The notes under the pieces were generated by a model. It saw only the letters and a program-made list of their open reading frames with translations. It was not told the origin of the DNA and did not search any database. Made by a program: the position numbers and the translations under genes. This document shows, piece after piece, positions 26,930 through 40,852 of a DNA stretch of 64,000 nucleotides. Positions within the stretch are counted from its first letter, which is position 1. Each line of letters begins with the position of its first letter. This DNA comes from Lineus longissimus (lineage: Eukaryota; Nemertea; Pilidiophora; Heteronemertea; Lineidae): contig NC_088319.1 in the NCBI RefSeq assembly GCF_910592395.1, positions 9,980,001 through 10,044,000 on the forward strand, given 5' to 3'.

Positions 26930-27785
26930 ACGCAAGGCCCCAACGCGCCGCGTAGCGGCAAAATAGCGAAGCTGGCGAAACATTTATAAGGTCTCATTAG
27001 AGACTTATTTTGTATTCATGCGCGGCCAAGCCCTAACCGAAGTTTCTAAGAGATCATCGATTTCTTGGTCCTCACAGTACGCCAGTGTTAATTTAGCAGT
27101 TGTTTTGGCCCGATTTTGGCAAATTAATGTTTTTTGGAGTTTCTGAGACCTGGAGCGCTACTCAATTAAATAGGCGGCTAACAAGAAACTACGCATTTTA
27201 CTGTTGTTGCCGACGTATGTGTACACTGAACTTGGGATATGCGTCGGCCCCGTGTTGAAATGCCGTCCAGTGCCAGTTGGTGCGTTTTTCGCTGATTTGT
27301 GCAAATTTCAACATATCTCAAAAGTTCAATGGTTGACCCTCGATTTTTTTTGGATTTTTGTGTTGCGTAAGCAACTGTCTTTCACGGGAGAATAGTCAAT
27401 GTAAGAATTATTCAGGAAGAAATGAATAATATTTGGGGTTTTCCGTGATTGTCCGGCCCAATTGGCAATATTGCCATTTGGGATGGTGAACAGAGCTAGG
27501 AGAAAATGCGCCGCTTATGATTTATTTAAGGAAATAAAATGCCCGATTTAACACCCTGCAGAATCAGGGGAATTGGGCGTTTCCAGTGATATACGACACA
27601 AATGGGTTGTCCTCATGCAATCACTTTGGAAACGCATTTTAAAATAGATGTTACGTCCTGTTAATGGGGCACGTCATCATCGCGTACATTTGGGAAAAAC
27701 TCCCTAAAGAGACTTAACGGGTCACCGTGATCTCATTATCGACTTGCTATTTTGCCGCTACGCGGCGCGTTGGGTCCTCGCGTCC
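26930..27785. mobile_element. Foldback element family with CCAACGCGCCGCGTAGC ends, copy 1
   Basis: The left end CCAACGCGCCGCGTAGCGGC is mirrored at 27755-27772, followed by GGGTCCTCGCG. The inner arm is interrupted. The interior (27000-27700) shows no gene. Confidence 0.65.
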
Positions 27786-27918
27786 AGGCGGGTGACTATT
27801 GTGAATTTATTCCTGATAGTTTGTCAACTTATTGGTCAGTTGTTTCTCTCTTCATTGTGGCTAGAAGGTGGCAGGGCCTACATCACGACTTCTCCTTACA
27901 AATGTTTCCGAGCATCCT

Positions 27919-28315
27919 GGGCGCAAGGACCCAACGCGCCGCGTAGCAGCAAAATAGCGAAGCTGGTGAAACATTTATAACGGGTCACCGTGATCTCATT
28001 ATGGACTTATAGCGCGATTATGGGGTTGTAACTATTTTGCTGTATATTGTCACGAGGAAAGAAAAGCAGGCGACCTAACGCCAACCTATTGATGTAAAGT
28101 GATAATTAGAAGGTATATAGTTCAGGAAATGTTGATAAAAAATCATTCCTTATCCTCTTTTGATAGCATTTTTAATTGTAAAAAGTATATGCCTACGTCA
28201 CAGAGTCTCTGCTGTGGTCATTTTTATCACAGTAGTCTCGCGCAGCCAGACCTTCTGCATTTATTAGTCTGGCGCAAGCCAGGCGTTCTTTGTACTTGAC
28301 GTTTTCCACCACAAT
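27919..28315. mobile_element. Same foldback family, copy 2 (left half)
   Basis: Starts GCGCAAGGACCCAACGCGCC. It continues through ACGGGTCACCGTGATC, TGCTGTATATTGTCACGAGG and the central GTCTGGCGCAAGCCAGGCG. It matches the left half of the 39604-40172 copy, and the right arm is missing. Confidence 0.7.
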
Positions 28316-28403
28316 GCATCTGGGCCGAAGAAGCACTGCGCAAGATTACATCGAGTTGGAGTTAAGATTAGATAATCCTAATGAGCATACTTCCACATTC
28401 CAT

Positions 28404-29346
28404 CAAGGAGGATACCGCGGTGACGTCACGGCTTTTCCAAGATGGCGCTGCATATTGTAAACAAACTCGATCCACGGCCAAGGAAAAATCAAGTCATCAA
28501 AAAAGTTAGATTTTTCGCATCAAGTCAGAGTTATTAGTACTTTTCTGCTATGAAATAAGTCTTCAGACAATAAGCTATCATTTGAATAATGAAAAGTGCT
28601 GTTTTGATGGGGAAAAATAGGGTTTTTTAAACCAAATAGCCGGCACCGATCTTCCAAAATTAGCGATGGTTTCAAAACAGTCTCCCAGATATGGGGCAAT
28701 CTCTTCATTATCATAATTGGATTTGGAGGCATGTTTACAGACTTTACAAGTTCGAGACCTGTAATACCTAAAACTCGCATAGATCCCCATAGATCCCCTC
28801 TATTTGTCGAGTTAGCGCCCCTGTAAGATCATGCATTTTCGGACACTAGAACGAAATCTTCCTGCGGATATCGCGGTTTCGGTGATGATTTAAGGAGAAA
28901 TTGACTGTTCTTAGAGTTGTATGGGACAGAAATGAGTTCATACTTCATGAATACATGAATATATTATGATATGGGCGGGCTTCTAAGTCAAAACAATAAC
29001 AAACTCAACTGCATCTCTACTGTATATTGCGTAGTGTATTGCCTAGTGTATTTCGTAGTGTATTTTAGCGGAGACATTATTTCCGCACTTTGGCCACGCC
29101 AAACGTCTTTTTTATTCGTGGAAGTTAATCTGCTCTGTAAATTTTATTTTCCACAGGAAGAATCCATACTAGGTATTGCAATATTTCATGTCTATTGGTG
29201 TTTTTGTGTACAGGAGCGCACCAGACAGTGAGACGTGGAGATGCGTTCAGTGCTGGTGCTGTCAGTAGACTGAATCTGATTGGCCATAGCGATCACTAAT
29301 ATGGGTCGGGATCACGTGATGTGACGTCACCGCGGTATCCTCCTTG
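28404..29346. mobile_element. 943-bp inverted-repeat element with 9-bp target duplication
   Basis: 26-bp perfect inverted repeats: CAAGGAGGATACCGCGGTGA... at 28404-28429 and the inverse at 29321-29346. ACATTCCAT directly abuts both ends (28395-28403 and 29347-29355). No transposase inside. A CCAAGATGGCG motif like a YY1 site lies just inside the left repeat. Confidence 0.92.
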
Positions 29347-30039
29347 ACATTCCATACTTCCCAGAATGGTGCATATCGCGCGAAGCTACTTAGCCTAACA
29401 CCATTAGGCCCCGTGTGGTGGCGTTGAGGCGGCCGCTGTAATCAAGAGAGTGGTTGAGTCACTCTATGTTATGACGGACCTAACCAAAGTTGCTTACATT
29501 TTCGCATTGCTACAATGAAAGACCTGATACTGAAACCACATGTCTGTTCAACAGACACCACTATACCCCCTCGCACTCATAAACCACAAACGCCCACCGG
29601 CCTTCCTGCTACCTTGATACTTCTGGATTGTACATGTATCTCACCAAACCGGCAGGCGGTATTTGCACCACGCCACCACGGGCACCACGCGACCACCACG
29701 CCACCACGCGAACAGGCGGAGCGATCATAATGACGATATCAAAACAGACCATCAGACCACAGACACTTGAGAGTTGTGGTTACACCTACCAATTATAGAT
29801 GGCATGTTGGTATACTGCGTTGTTGCCTGACGGGATTTACGCTATACATCCGTGTCCAACCGTTTGTCATGAGAGATCTTATCACACCATTATTGTTATC
29901 ACAATACTGTCACTGCGGAGAAAGTATAGATCGGAGACCTATTATTGCGAATTAGTGTTGTACAGAGACTTGTCCCCGGTAAAGGTCCTGTACGGCATTT
30001 ACGGCATGTTTTAATCTCTATGTACAATTTTTCTCTTTT

Positions 30040-30112
30040 ACTGTGTGTGGTTTTTTAAATTGTACAGTGCTTTGCAAATGATTTTCATTCAAAAGCACTT
30101 TTAATATAATAA

Positions 30113-30143
<31 letters not shown>
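30040..30143 (+). mobile_element. 3' tail of a LINE/SINE-type retroelement with (TTA)n
   Basis: ACAGTGCTTTGCAAATG...CAAAAGCACTTTTAATATAATAAA followed by (TTA)n resembles the conserved 3' tails of CR1/L2-type LINEs and dependent SINEs. It lies inside the 2045-bp element. Confidence 0.55.
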
Positions 30144-30144
<1 letters not shown>

Positions 30145-30438
30145 GCTTATTTGGTACACTGATGTGAAAGTAAATATTGTGACCTGTTTTAAAGGTCCCG
30201 CCCTACTGTTCGACAATGGTTCAGTGATTTCAAATACCTGACGGGCTCATCTTGCCTATAGGTGTATTGTCTCATGTGTGAATAGTTTCGACGTCCTGTG
30301 AGAGGTGAGAGACCCCTATTGGCTACTTCGTGTAACTTTATTTTGCCTACATAGCTGCTGCCTATAGCGTCCCTTTAAACACTATGAAGACTGTGACACT
30401 GGTGTGAAAGTAAATATAGTCCACTATTTAAAAGTCCT

Positions 30439-30823
30439 GGGCCCGGTTGTTCAAAAGAAGAAATACATTTTTAAAGATAACTTAACGTTAAAATTCCTGA
30501 CTTGGCGTTAAGATAACGTCAAGTTTTATTTTGAGTTGTTCAAACAATATTAGCCTAACATTGGCGTTATCTTTAACGTTAGATTTAACTTACCTAAAAC
30601 CCTAAGTTAAATCTAACGTTATCTTTAACTTGATTACCTATACCTACCATGGCAACTAACATCAGTGAACCAAGATGCAATATTTACTAACATTAGCGTT
30701 AGTTTACCCTAACGTTGTTTTGAACAACCCAAATTCAACGCCAAGTTAGCTAACGCCAAGTTAAGGAATTTAACGTTGATATTTAACTTAACATCAATGA
30801 AATTCTTTTGAACAACCGGGCCC
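30439..30823. mobile_element. Harbinger-like foldback MITE, nested
   Basis: GGGCCCGGTTGTTCAAAAG at the left and CTTTTGAACAACCGGGCCC at the right. The inside is many inverted TTAACGTTA-type words. If the 3-bp target is CTG, the element is GGCCCGG...CCGGGCC, which fits PIF/Harbinger (inference). Confidence 0.75.
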
Positions 30824-31844
30824 TGTTCTATTGTTTGATGGGATTTCATGAATAGCAATATGGGCCCAGGCTTATACATCGTAGACGTATTACAGTCATT
30901 TGAAAGTCAGTATAGTCTTCAAAGGTCAGGCGGGCGCGTCGATTATAATAATAATATACAATGTATAATAATGATCACAATATTGAAGATAAGAAGAAGA
31001 ATTCCCAAGCTTGTTGGCTTGGGAAGCCTAGTGATTCACCTTCCCTAAAGAATGCATAAGATTCGAGATATGTCCATTAAAGGGGCACTATAGGCAGCAT
31101 CTTGGTAGGCAACATAAAGTTACACAAAGTAGCCAGTGAGTCTCTCACCTCTCACAGTTTGTCCTAACCTAGTCACGCCTGTAACAGGGATACATTCAGT
31201 GATGAATCAAATAAGACCTAATGCCCTTACTCTGTTTATAAGTCAGCTAAAGTTGGCCAATTTGACCCCCTGCTCCTACACAGTCCCCCTTTAATGGTAA
31301 ACTATAGGCAACAGCTAGGTAGGCAAGATAAAGTTACACAAAGTCGCCAATAAGGGTCTCTCACACAACAGTATGTTGAAACTATGCACACGTGTTCGAG
31401 TGAGTGATAAATCTAACTCCTGCAGGTCAGTCGTCAGTTGGAGTAGGTCTAGTTACTCAACGGTAATTCAGTACGTATTTCCGTAGTTGGCGTACACCTT
31501 TATTCCAATAATCCCAAGAACGGGCATCAGAGAAGCTAGGATAGCAGCCAACGCCATCTATAGTTGTTCCAAGAAACCATGATCCAATGAATCGACCGCT
31601 ATTTTGATATCGTCATTATGATCGCTCCGCCTGTTCGCGTGGTGGCGTGGTGGTGGCGTGGTGCCCGTGGTGGCGTGGTGCAAATACCGCCTGCCCACCA
31701 AACCGCGGTGATAACGAGATCGCGCACTATCTTTCCGATCGGCCCTTGTGCCTAAATTCAGCCATTCAGCTTATATGTGTACGCCATTCAGCTTACATGT
31801 ATACGCCTCCAACAAAAGGCCTATTTCTGTCGAGCATAATAGTT

Positions 31845-31858
31845 CTGTATATATAATA
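31845..31858 (+). promoter_or_regulatory. TATA-like box of the HSD11B1-like gene
   Basis: CTGTATATATAATA lies 26-39 bp before the start codon, which would leave almost no 5' UTR. It is the only core-promoter-like signal between the upstream transposon (ends 31704) and the ATG. Confidence 0.4.
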
Positions 31859-31883
31859 GGCTACTCCAGCTGTCGATATATTT

Positions 31884-35054
<3,171 letters not shown>

Positions 35055-35143
35055 CAATCGGATTCTTTGAGAAAATGGCCGTTTAGATATGTTGCGATAA
35101 AGTCTTGACACGTGTTAAGTATAGATATTGGTTTCAAAGAAAT

Positions 35144-35149
35144 AATAAA
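35144..35149 (+). terminator. Poly(A) signal of the HSD11B1-like gene
   Basis: AATAAA, 90 bp after the stop codon and 52 bp before the pogo-like element. Confidence 0.65.
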
Positions 35150-35200
35150 TCGTAACCTGGGTTGGTTTCACTCAATTTTTGATTGCAAATTGTATCAACC

Positions 35201-37420
35201 ATAAATACTCTCAACTCGGCTCTATAAGACCAGGCCAGACACCTCTTGCCCGCTCATTACATATCAATATTCATTGGGATATTGTATGAAGAAGAACCAA
35301 TGACAGGTCAGATACAGCATAGGCCTGTAATGAGCAGTCATGACTGTGAGTCGCCATTGGTGTGCCATCATGCCTAGCTCTTTGTTGTGTTTGTTAAGTT
35401 TCGTGTTAATTTCACCTACCTGTATGTGGTTAGGTCATACTGTTGACTATGAATTTTGATTTTGCTGTAATACAATAAATCCTCACTGGGTCTTTTTATT
35501 CCCCCTTATTAATGGTAGTCATAATGCATGAATTAGGAGATAGGCATAGTACAACATGGATGCAAATGACGAGGAAGTCGGTATTGCTGCACCTTTGCCG
35601 AAAAGGCGCAGGAGTTACAGTATCAAGGAGAAAATTGCGTATCTTCCTGATTTCTACACTGCATTAGATAATGGTACAGTAGCCGACCGACGGGACTTTG
35701 CGGAACACTACAGGATCCCTGAAGAGACATTCCGTAAATGGAATTTAGAGGAATTGGAACTTGCTCAGCGACCAAACAACGGCAATGCACGGAAGAAAAG
35801 AGCAAGGAATATCGGAACCTGGACAGAAGTTGAGGAACAAGTCCATGAATGGGTTTTGGACCAAAGGGAGAAACGCCTCCCTGTTGGCTTGCTGTGCAGG
35901 ACATTCAGGAGAAAGCGTTGTAGTTGTATGTAGCCTGGTGGGACGATCTCACCGAAGAGAGACAAAATGAAATTGTCCATTCAAAGCCTATTCTTCATGA
36001 TTTCCGAGCCTCATCTGAATGACTTCATGAAGAGAAAGAACATTTCATTTCGAAAGGCTAATAAGAACACCACAACTCTTCCCGCTGATGCTGCGGCTCG
36101 AGTCGAAATGTTTCGGAATGAAGCCACAGACACCATTGAAAGGATGGGTATTGAATTTCGTTTCGTGTTCAATATGGATGAAACATTCTTTCTTTTTGAC
36201 TGTCGCCCTCTTTATACATGTAACACCAAAGGTGCCCGGTCTGTTGATGTCGGGACGTCCAGGTCAAACACAAAGTTAGGCTGCACGGTTTCACTTTGCA
36301 TCTCTGCCAGTGGGGGCAAGATGCCAGCTCATGTGACATTCCCTCGCCGAGGATTCGTTCGGAAGATTGCTGAACTGGAGAACCAGAACATCCCTGCTAA
36401 TGTTAAAGTTACATCCTCCCAAACTGGATGGGTGAAAGAAGAGACGATTGGACACTGGTTAGATGAGGTATTTCAGCCTCATATTGATGCCGAACACTGC
36501 GATCTTTTTTTGCTACTGGTCGACAGATATCGGGTGCACAGAACCGAATACTTTGGATTGCGCACCACTGTCAGTCAATGGTATCATTGACTTCATCCCA
36601 GCTACATGCTGCACGTCACTCGTACAACCACTTGACGTTGCAGTCATGAAATCCTTCAAGAGTAACGCCAAAACGCAATGGAAGATGTGGAAAATAGAAC
36701 ACACAGATGACGATGGTGCGTGTCTACCAGTGCAACTACTGGATGTGGTGAACATTGTTAGCTATGCCTGGGAAGCCGTGGAACCCCGCGTAATTCTAAG
36801 CGGATTTGAAGCGTCATTTCGACCACGGGATATTGAGAACGGGCCTGCAGCACCAATGGGCGATGATAACGACGAGGATGCGGAGGAAGAGGATGGACTT
36901 GACTTTGTAGACGTTGAAAACGAACTTGTGCAGGAGTAATTGCAACAGACCAACGTGCATTACTACATGTATGAATTTCGAATAGAATAAAGCATATCAT
37001 AAAGTTATACCAAGTCATTGTTATCTGTTAGCTCAATTTTTAACGAAACAAACCTTTCTGAAAAGAATACCATCAAACATTCATTTTGCAACACCCTGTC
37101 TAAACAAGTCAAACCCTGAGGTCAGCACATCCCAGGACACAGAAAGGTGATCATGAAGCGATGAATGGTCACAATCCACTCATTGAGCTTCTTAATGCAT
37201 GTTGATTTCATGAAAGCCAAACCATGAAGTCGGTGACAGGCCTACTTGCCAATCATAACATTACCCATGCAAAAGCACAACTCCAGTTCTCTCAACCAAT
37301 AAGGTCTGACAAGGATTTCTATAGGCCTAATACCCCTGGCTGCGAATGAATAACCATGAAACTTGGTAGTGGGTGGTATTTACCGGCCTGGTCTTATAGA
37401 GCCGAGTTGAGAGTATTTAT
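35201..37420 (+). mobile_element. pogo/Tigger-like DNA transposon, 2.2 kb, with 36-bp inverted repeats
   Basis: A perfect 36-bp inverted repeat bounds the transposase: 35201-35236 (starts ATAAATACTCTCAACTCGGC) and 37385-37420 (reverse complement). If TA is the duplicated target, the element starts at AATACTC. It inserted about 50 bp after the HSD11B1-like gene's poly(A) signal. The 3' part (36940-37384) shows no gene. Confidence 0.88.
35556..36939 (+). pseudogene. pogo/Tigger-like DDE transposase, broken
   Basis: Three reading-frame blocks (35556-35933, 35967-36590, 36463-36939) together resemble a CENP-B/pogo/Tigger transposase. The N-terminal HTH has the RRRSYSIKEKIAYL context and ATG 35556. 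A second Tc5-type DNA-binding domain begins GTWTEVEEQVHEWVL. The DDE catalytic core has its Asp residues in FNMDET, LLLVD and QPLDVAVMKSFK, then a very acidic C-terminus (DDNDEDAEEEDG). The frame is lost at least three times: a TAG at 35931-35933 in a mis-framed stretch, a frame change near 36000-36020, and another near 36550-36580. All three catalytic Asp codons remain. It lies inside the inverted repeats at 35201 and 37420, so it is the element's own gene, now dead, rather than a host gene. Domestication is unlikely given the breaks. Confidence 0.88.
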
Positions 37421-38644
37421 AAATCATACATGTATACATGTATATGCATACTCACACTTCAGCAAATGAAGAACAGACTGGTTCAGTCACAACGCGAAAA
37501 GATTAAATTCTAATATTTCGTTTATTTCTGTTCAGAAAATAGTATTGGGCCTGTGGAAATTAAGATTTTTAGTATTTTGAAATTTGGAATCTGGAGTTTC
37601 GGGAATTTGGAAATATTGGAATGTGAGAATGTTGGATTATTCAGCACTCTTATCGCCCGAACAGCCTCGTCTTGCATTGCCACCTGTGGAGATGTTTTTT
37701 TCCTGCAGGCGAACTTCTTCTTGTCACAGCAAGCGTAGGATTTGCATCTCTCGGCGCATTGATACCTGCAAATCGGATACAATGATAGGCTGTGGCGAGA
37801 GTGAAGTGAATTACAATAACAAAGCTGTAACTGGCAGTCGGGGCGCGATATTTTCAGATTTTCGTTAGAAGTTTTTTTTTGTTATTTGAAAAATTATTTT
37901 TTTACAAAATATGCCTCTATGCATTCCAGATGCTAACGATTGCTCTTTTTTAATATTTTGGTTGAAATAGGCAATAAATCGAGGCCTTTTAGGACAATAA
38001 TTTGTTTATTACCAATTAAATGGAATGTATTTTTAGAAAAAATGGATCGTAAGCACCTGCACGCACCATGCCGCGATGTGAGAGTCGAAATCTGAAAAGG
38101 GATATCTCGCATCGTAAAGTCTGCGCGCAGGATTGTTCAAAACTTTAATTATGACTTCTAATTAAAAGCTAATTAAACCTATTATAATCGGTCAAAATTG
38201 ATACTTTTTATGAGGAATGGGAAGATAAAGGTTGGAACTAAAACATACATTGAAATAAATAGGTAGGCCTATACGCTTTATTAGATATTTTTGTTGGAAG
38301 CGCACAATAGATGTGTCTAGGTGAACCCCAGCCTTAAAAATAATCTTGATGTTCGATCAGACCCGTATTACCTTTATTTTAGATTGATCAATTAGGCTTA
38401 CTCATGCACTTGCCTTCGCACAAGCTTCCAGCCATGACCACAAGCATGAAGAGCATGATGAACTTAGACTGAAGAATACGATAACTGCAAGAAAAAGAAT
38501 CAATGATGTGATTCAGGGTTTTTCACTGATATATGAAATTTAGAGGCGGTGTATTGAAATAATTGTCTGGTATGACGAGGATGGTCAGCACCCTGGAAAA
38601 TGACTATCGCCAGATACTGCCTTGACGCAAGGACGTACGCGCTA

Positions 38645-39601
38645 GGCCATGGGACGAGTGTGAAAAATGTGAAGTTCCGTTTGACAAATTAGCGGGCAAA
38701 TTGAAAACAGTAGTTTTTGGGTAATATGGGGGTGCTGATTTCAAAAATCAATTTTTCTCCCGCGTAAAGTTGCACATTAAGTCAGAAATGATACCCTTAA
38801 TAGGGCCTAATGGTCCCAAAGTAGGGGTCAAAAAGTTGATGTCATCGAAACATGTCAACATGGGTATCAAAATGAAGGTCTATGGGGGTACTTTAACATT
38901 GCATAGTTTTTGGCCCCCTTAACGAACCGTGCGTGGGAGCCCCCCAGGGAGGGTCAAAAAGGGCAAAAGTGGTAACTTTGACCCTGTCCCACGATCTTCA
39001 TAGGGACTATAAATGGATAAAAACTGTTTTATTCGACAGTACTCACATAGACCGTTCCATAGATACCCATGACGACACCCTTGGGCAAAAGGTTTTCGAG
39101 ATCTTAAATTTGGAGCCTAAAAAGGGGTCAAAATTACTATCTCGGCAACCCTTACCCCGAGAGTGTTGTCATGGGTATCATTTTGAAGGTCTATACGATT
39201 ACTGTCAAATAAAACAGTTTTTATCCATTTATAGTCCCTATGAAGATCGTGGGACAGGGTCAAAGTTACCACTTTTGCCCTTTTTGACCCTCCCTGGGGG
39301 CTCCCACGGTTCGTTAAGGGGGCCAAAAACTATGCAATGTTAAAGTACCCCCATAGACCTTCATTTTGATACCCATGTTGACATGTTTCGATGACATCAA
39401 CTTTTTGACCCCTACTTTGGGACCATTAGGCCCTATTAAGGGTCTCATTTCTGACTTAATGTGCAACTTTATGCGGGAGAAAAATTGATTTTTGAAATCA
39501 GCACCCCCATATTACACAAAAACGACTGTTTTCAATTTGCCCGCTAATTTGTCAAACGGAATCCTTTTTCTAGACACATTTTTGCCACTCGTCCCATGGC
39601 C
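38645..39601. mobile_element. 957-bp near-perfect palindromic element with TA flanks
   Basis: GGCCATGGGACGAGTG at 38645 and its inverse ending at 39601, with TA immediately outside both ends. The arms run about 390 bp almost without mismatch, around a loop near 39070-39180. Open frames on both strands (for example 38933-39343) are mirror images caused by the palindrome and resemble nothing known. Confidence 0.88.
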
Positions 39602-39603
39602 TA

Positions 39604-40172
39604 CGCCTCGTAGCGGCAAAATAGGGAAGCTGGCGAAACATTTATAACGGGTCACCGTGGCCTTATCATGGACTAACAGCGCGATTGTGGGGTTGTAACT
39701 ATTTTGCTGTATATTGTCACGAGGGAAGAAAGTACGCGACCAAATGCCGACCTATTTATGTAAAGTGATAATTAGAAGGTATAAATTTCAGAAAATGTTT
39801 ATAAAAAATCATTCCATATCGTCTTTTGAGAGCATTTTTAATTGTCAAAAAAAAAGGCCGACGTCATAGAGTCTCTGTAATGGTTATTTCTATCATAGTA
39901 GTCTCGCGCAGCCAGACCTTCTTCACTTATTAGTCTGGCACAAGCCAGGCGTTCTTTGTACTATACGTTTTCCTTAACTATACCTTCTAATTATCACTTT
40001 ACATAAATAGGTCGGCGTTTGGTCGCGTGCTTTTCTTTCCTCGTGACAATATACGGCAAAATAGTTACAACCCCACAATCGCGCTGTAAGTCCATAATAA
40101 GGCCACGGTGACCCGTTATATATGTTTCGCCAGCTTCGTTATTTTGCCGCTACGCGGCGCTTTAAGTCCTTG
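39604..40172. mobile_element. Same foldback family, copy 3 (both arms)
   Basis: Arms of about 200 bp (CGTAGCGGCAAAATAG... and ...TATTTTGCCGCTACG) meet around the centre GTCTGGCACAAGCCAGGCG. The outer left end continues at 38625-38644, on the far side of the 957-bp palindrome, so that palindrome inserted into this element. Confidence 0.75.
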
Positions 40173-40439
40173 CGTACAGCATGTATTCCTAACCACCAAA
40201 TATCTATACGGCAAGCACATGGCCCCTGGCCTTTTAATTTACTCCTCTACACCATTGGTTTTCAATATACAGGCCTATTCCGCCTCTCGATATAATCTTC
40301 GAGTAAGATACAGTGATCAGGTTGGAGAACCAAAAACCTGAATCCTGGTATTTGCTTAGCAATGTCAATATATTGAGGGTCAATGAAGATGGTACACTGC
40401 TGGTAATACGGATGTAGCACTGATCTGTTCCTGTGGAAA

Positions 40440-40580
40440 TGAAATGGCCAGGGCCATTGTCTTCACCTCCTCAAAGACAGATTATAACTCCTGTAGTTAT
40501 AAAACGTGCCTTGCTTACGTCCGACGACGTCTGATGGACGCTGCGCCATGAGAAACCTCTCTGGTGGTAAGCTAAAAATG
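40440..40580 (-). mobile_element. Tandem-core repeat element, end-to-end remnant without core units
   Basis: GAAATGAAATGGCCAGGGCC, a short middle with AAAACGTGCCTTGC and GACGACG, then GGTAAGCTAAAAATGAG. The two family ends are brought together by internal deletion. Confidence 0.55.
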
Positions 40581-40662
40581 AGTACACCGTTTACAATAAC
40601 ACATCAGAAAAAAGAAATGTAGTTATACATTAGAATATGCGTTTTGGGTTATACCCAATGCC

Positions 40663-40852
40663 GTAAAAACCTTGCAATCGAATTTTAAAATCTTTAATTG
40701 CGGAAATACATAATACATATAAAATTCAACATTGCTGTTGTGTAGACAAATAACAAATACCAAGTTTTAGCAAATTTGCATGTATGATTACTTCACTACG
40801 GCATTGTGTATAACTGCATTTCTATTTTCCTGGACCACCAGTAATTATGAAA
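40663..40852. mobile_element. TTAA-type MITE, copy 3 (reverse, ends decayed)
   Basis: The reverse complement of the same body (TACGGCATTGTGTATAACTGC, CCTGGACCACCAGTAATTA), without clear TTAA ends. Confidence 0.55.

Larger units (their letters stand above)
29651..31695. mobile_element. 2045-bp element with 94-bp inverted repeats and 9-bp target duplication
   Basis: The left arm 29651-29744 starts GGCAGGCGGTATTTGCACC and carries CCACCACG repeats. The right arm 31602-31695 is its near-perfect inverse. CACCAAACC abuts both ends (29642-29650, 31696-31704). The interior has no transposase. It holds a retroelement tail (30040-30143), a Harbinger-like MITE (30439-30823) and inverted copies of ACCCCTATTGGCTACTTCGT (30310 versus 31120 and 31340). 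The right end lies 189 bp before the HSD start codon. Confidence 0.93.

Noticed and set aside
28971-29231. 86-residue hydrophobic open frame
   Set aside because: Inside the 943-bp non-autonomous element; composition driven by repeated GTGTATTGC-like words.
38933-39343. 136-residue open frame, with a mirror frame on the other strand
   Set aside because: It lies in the 957-bp palindrome; the same peptide start occurs on both strands only because of the inverted repeat, and no domain is visible.
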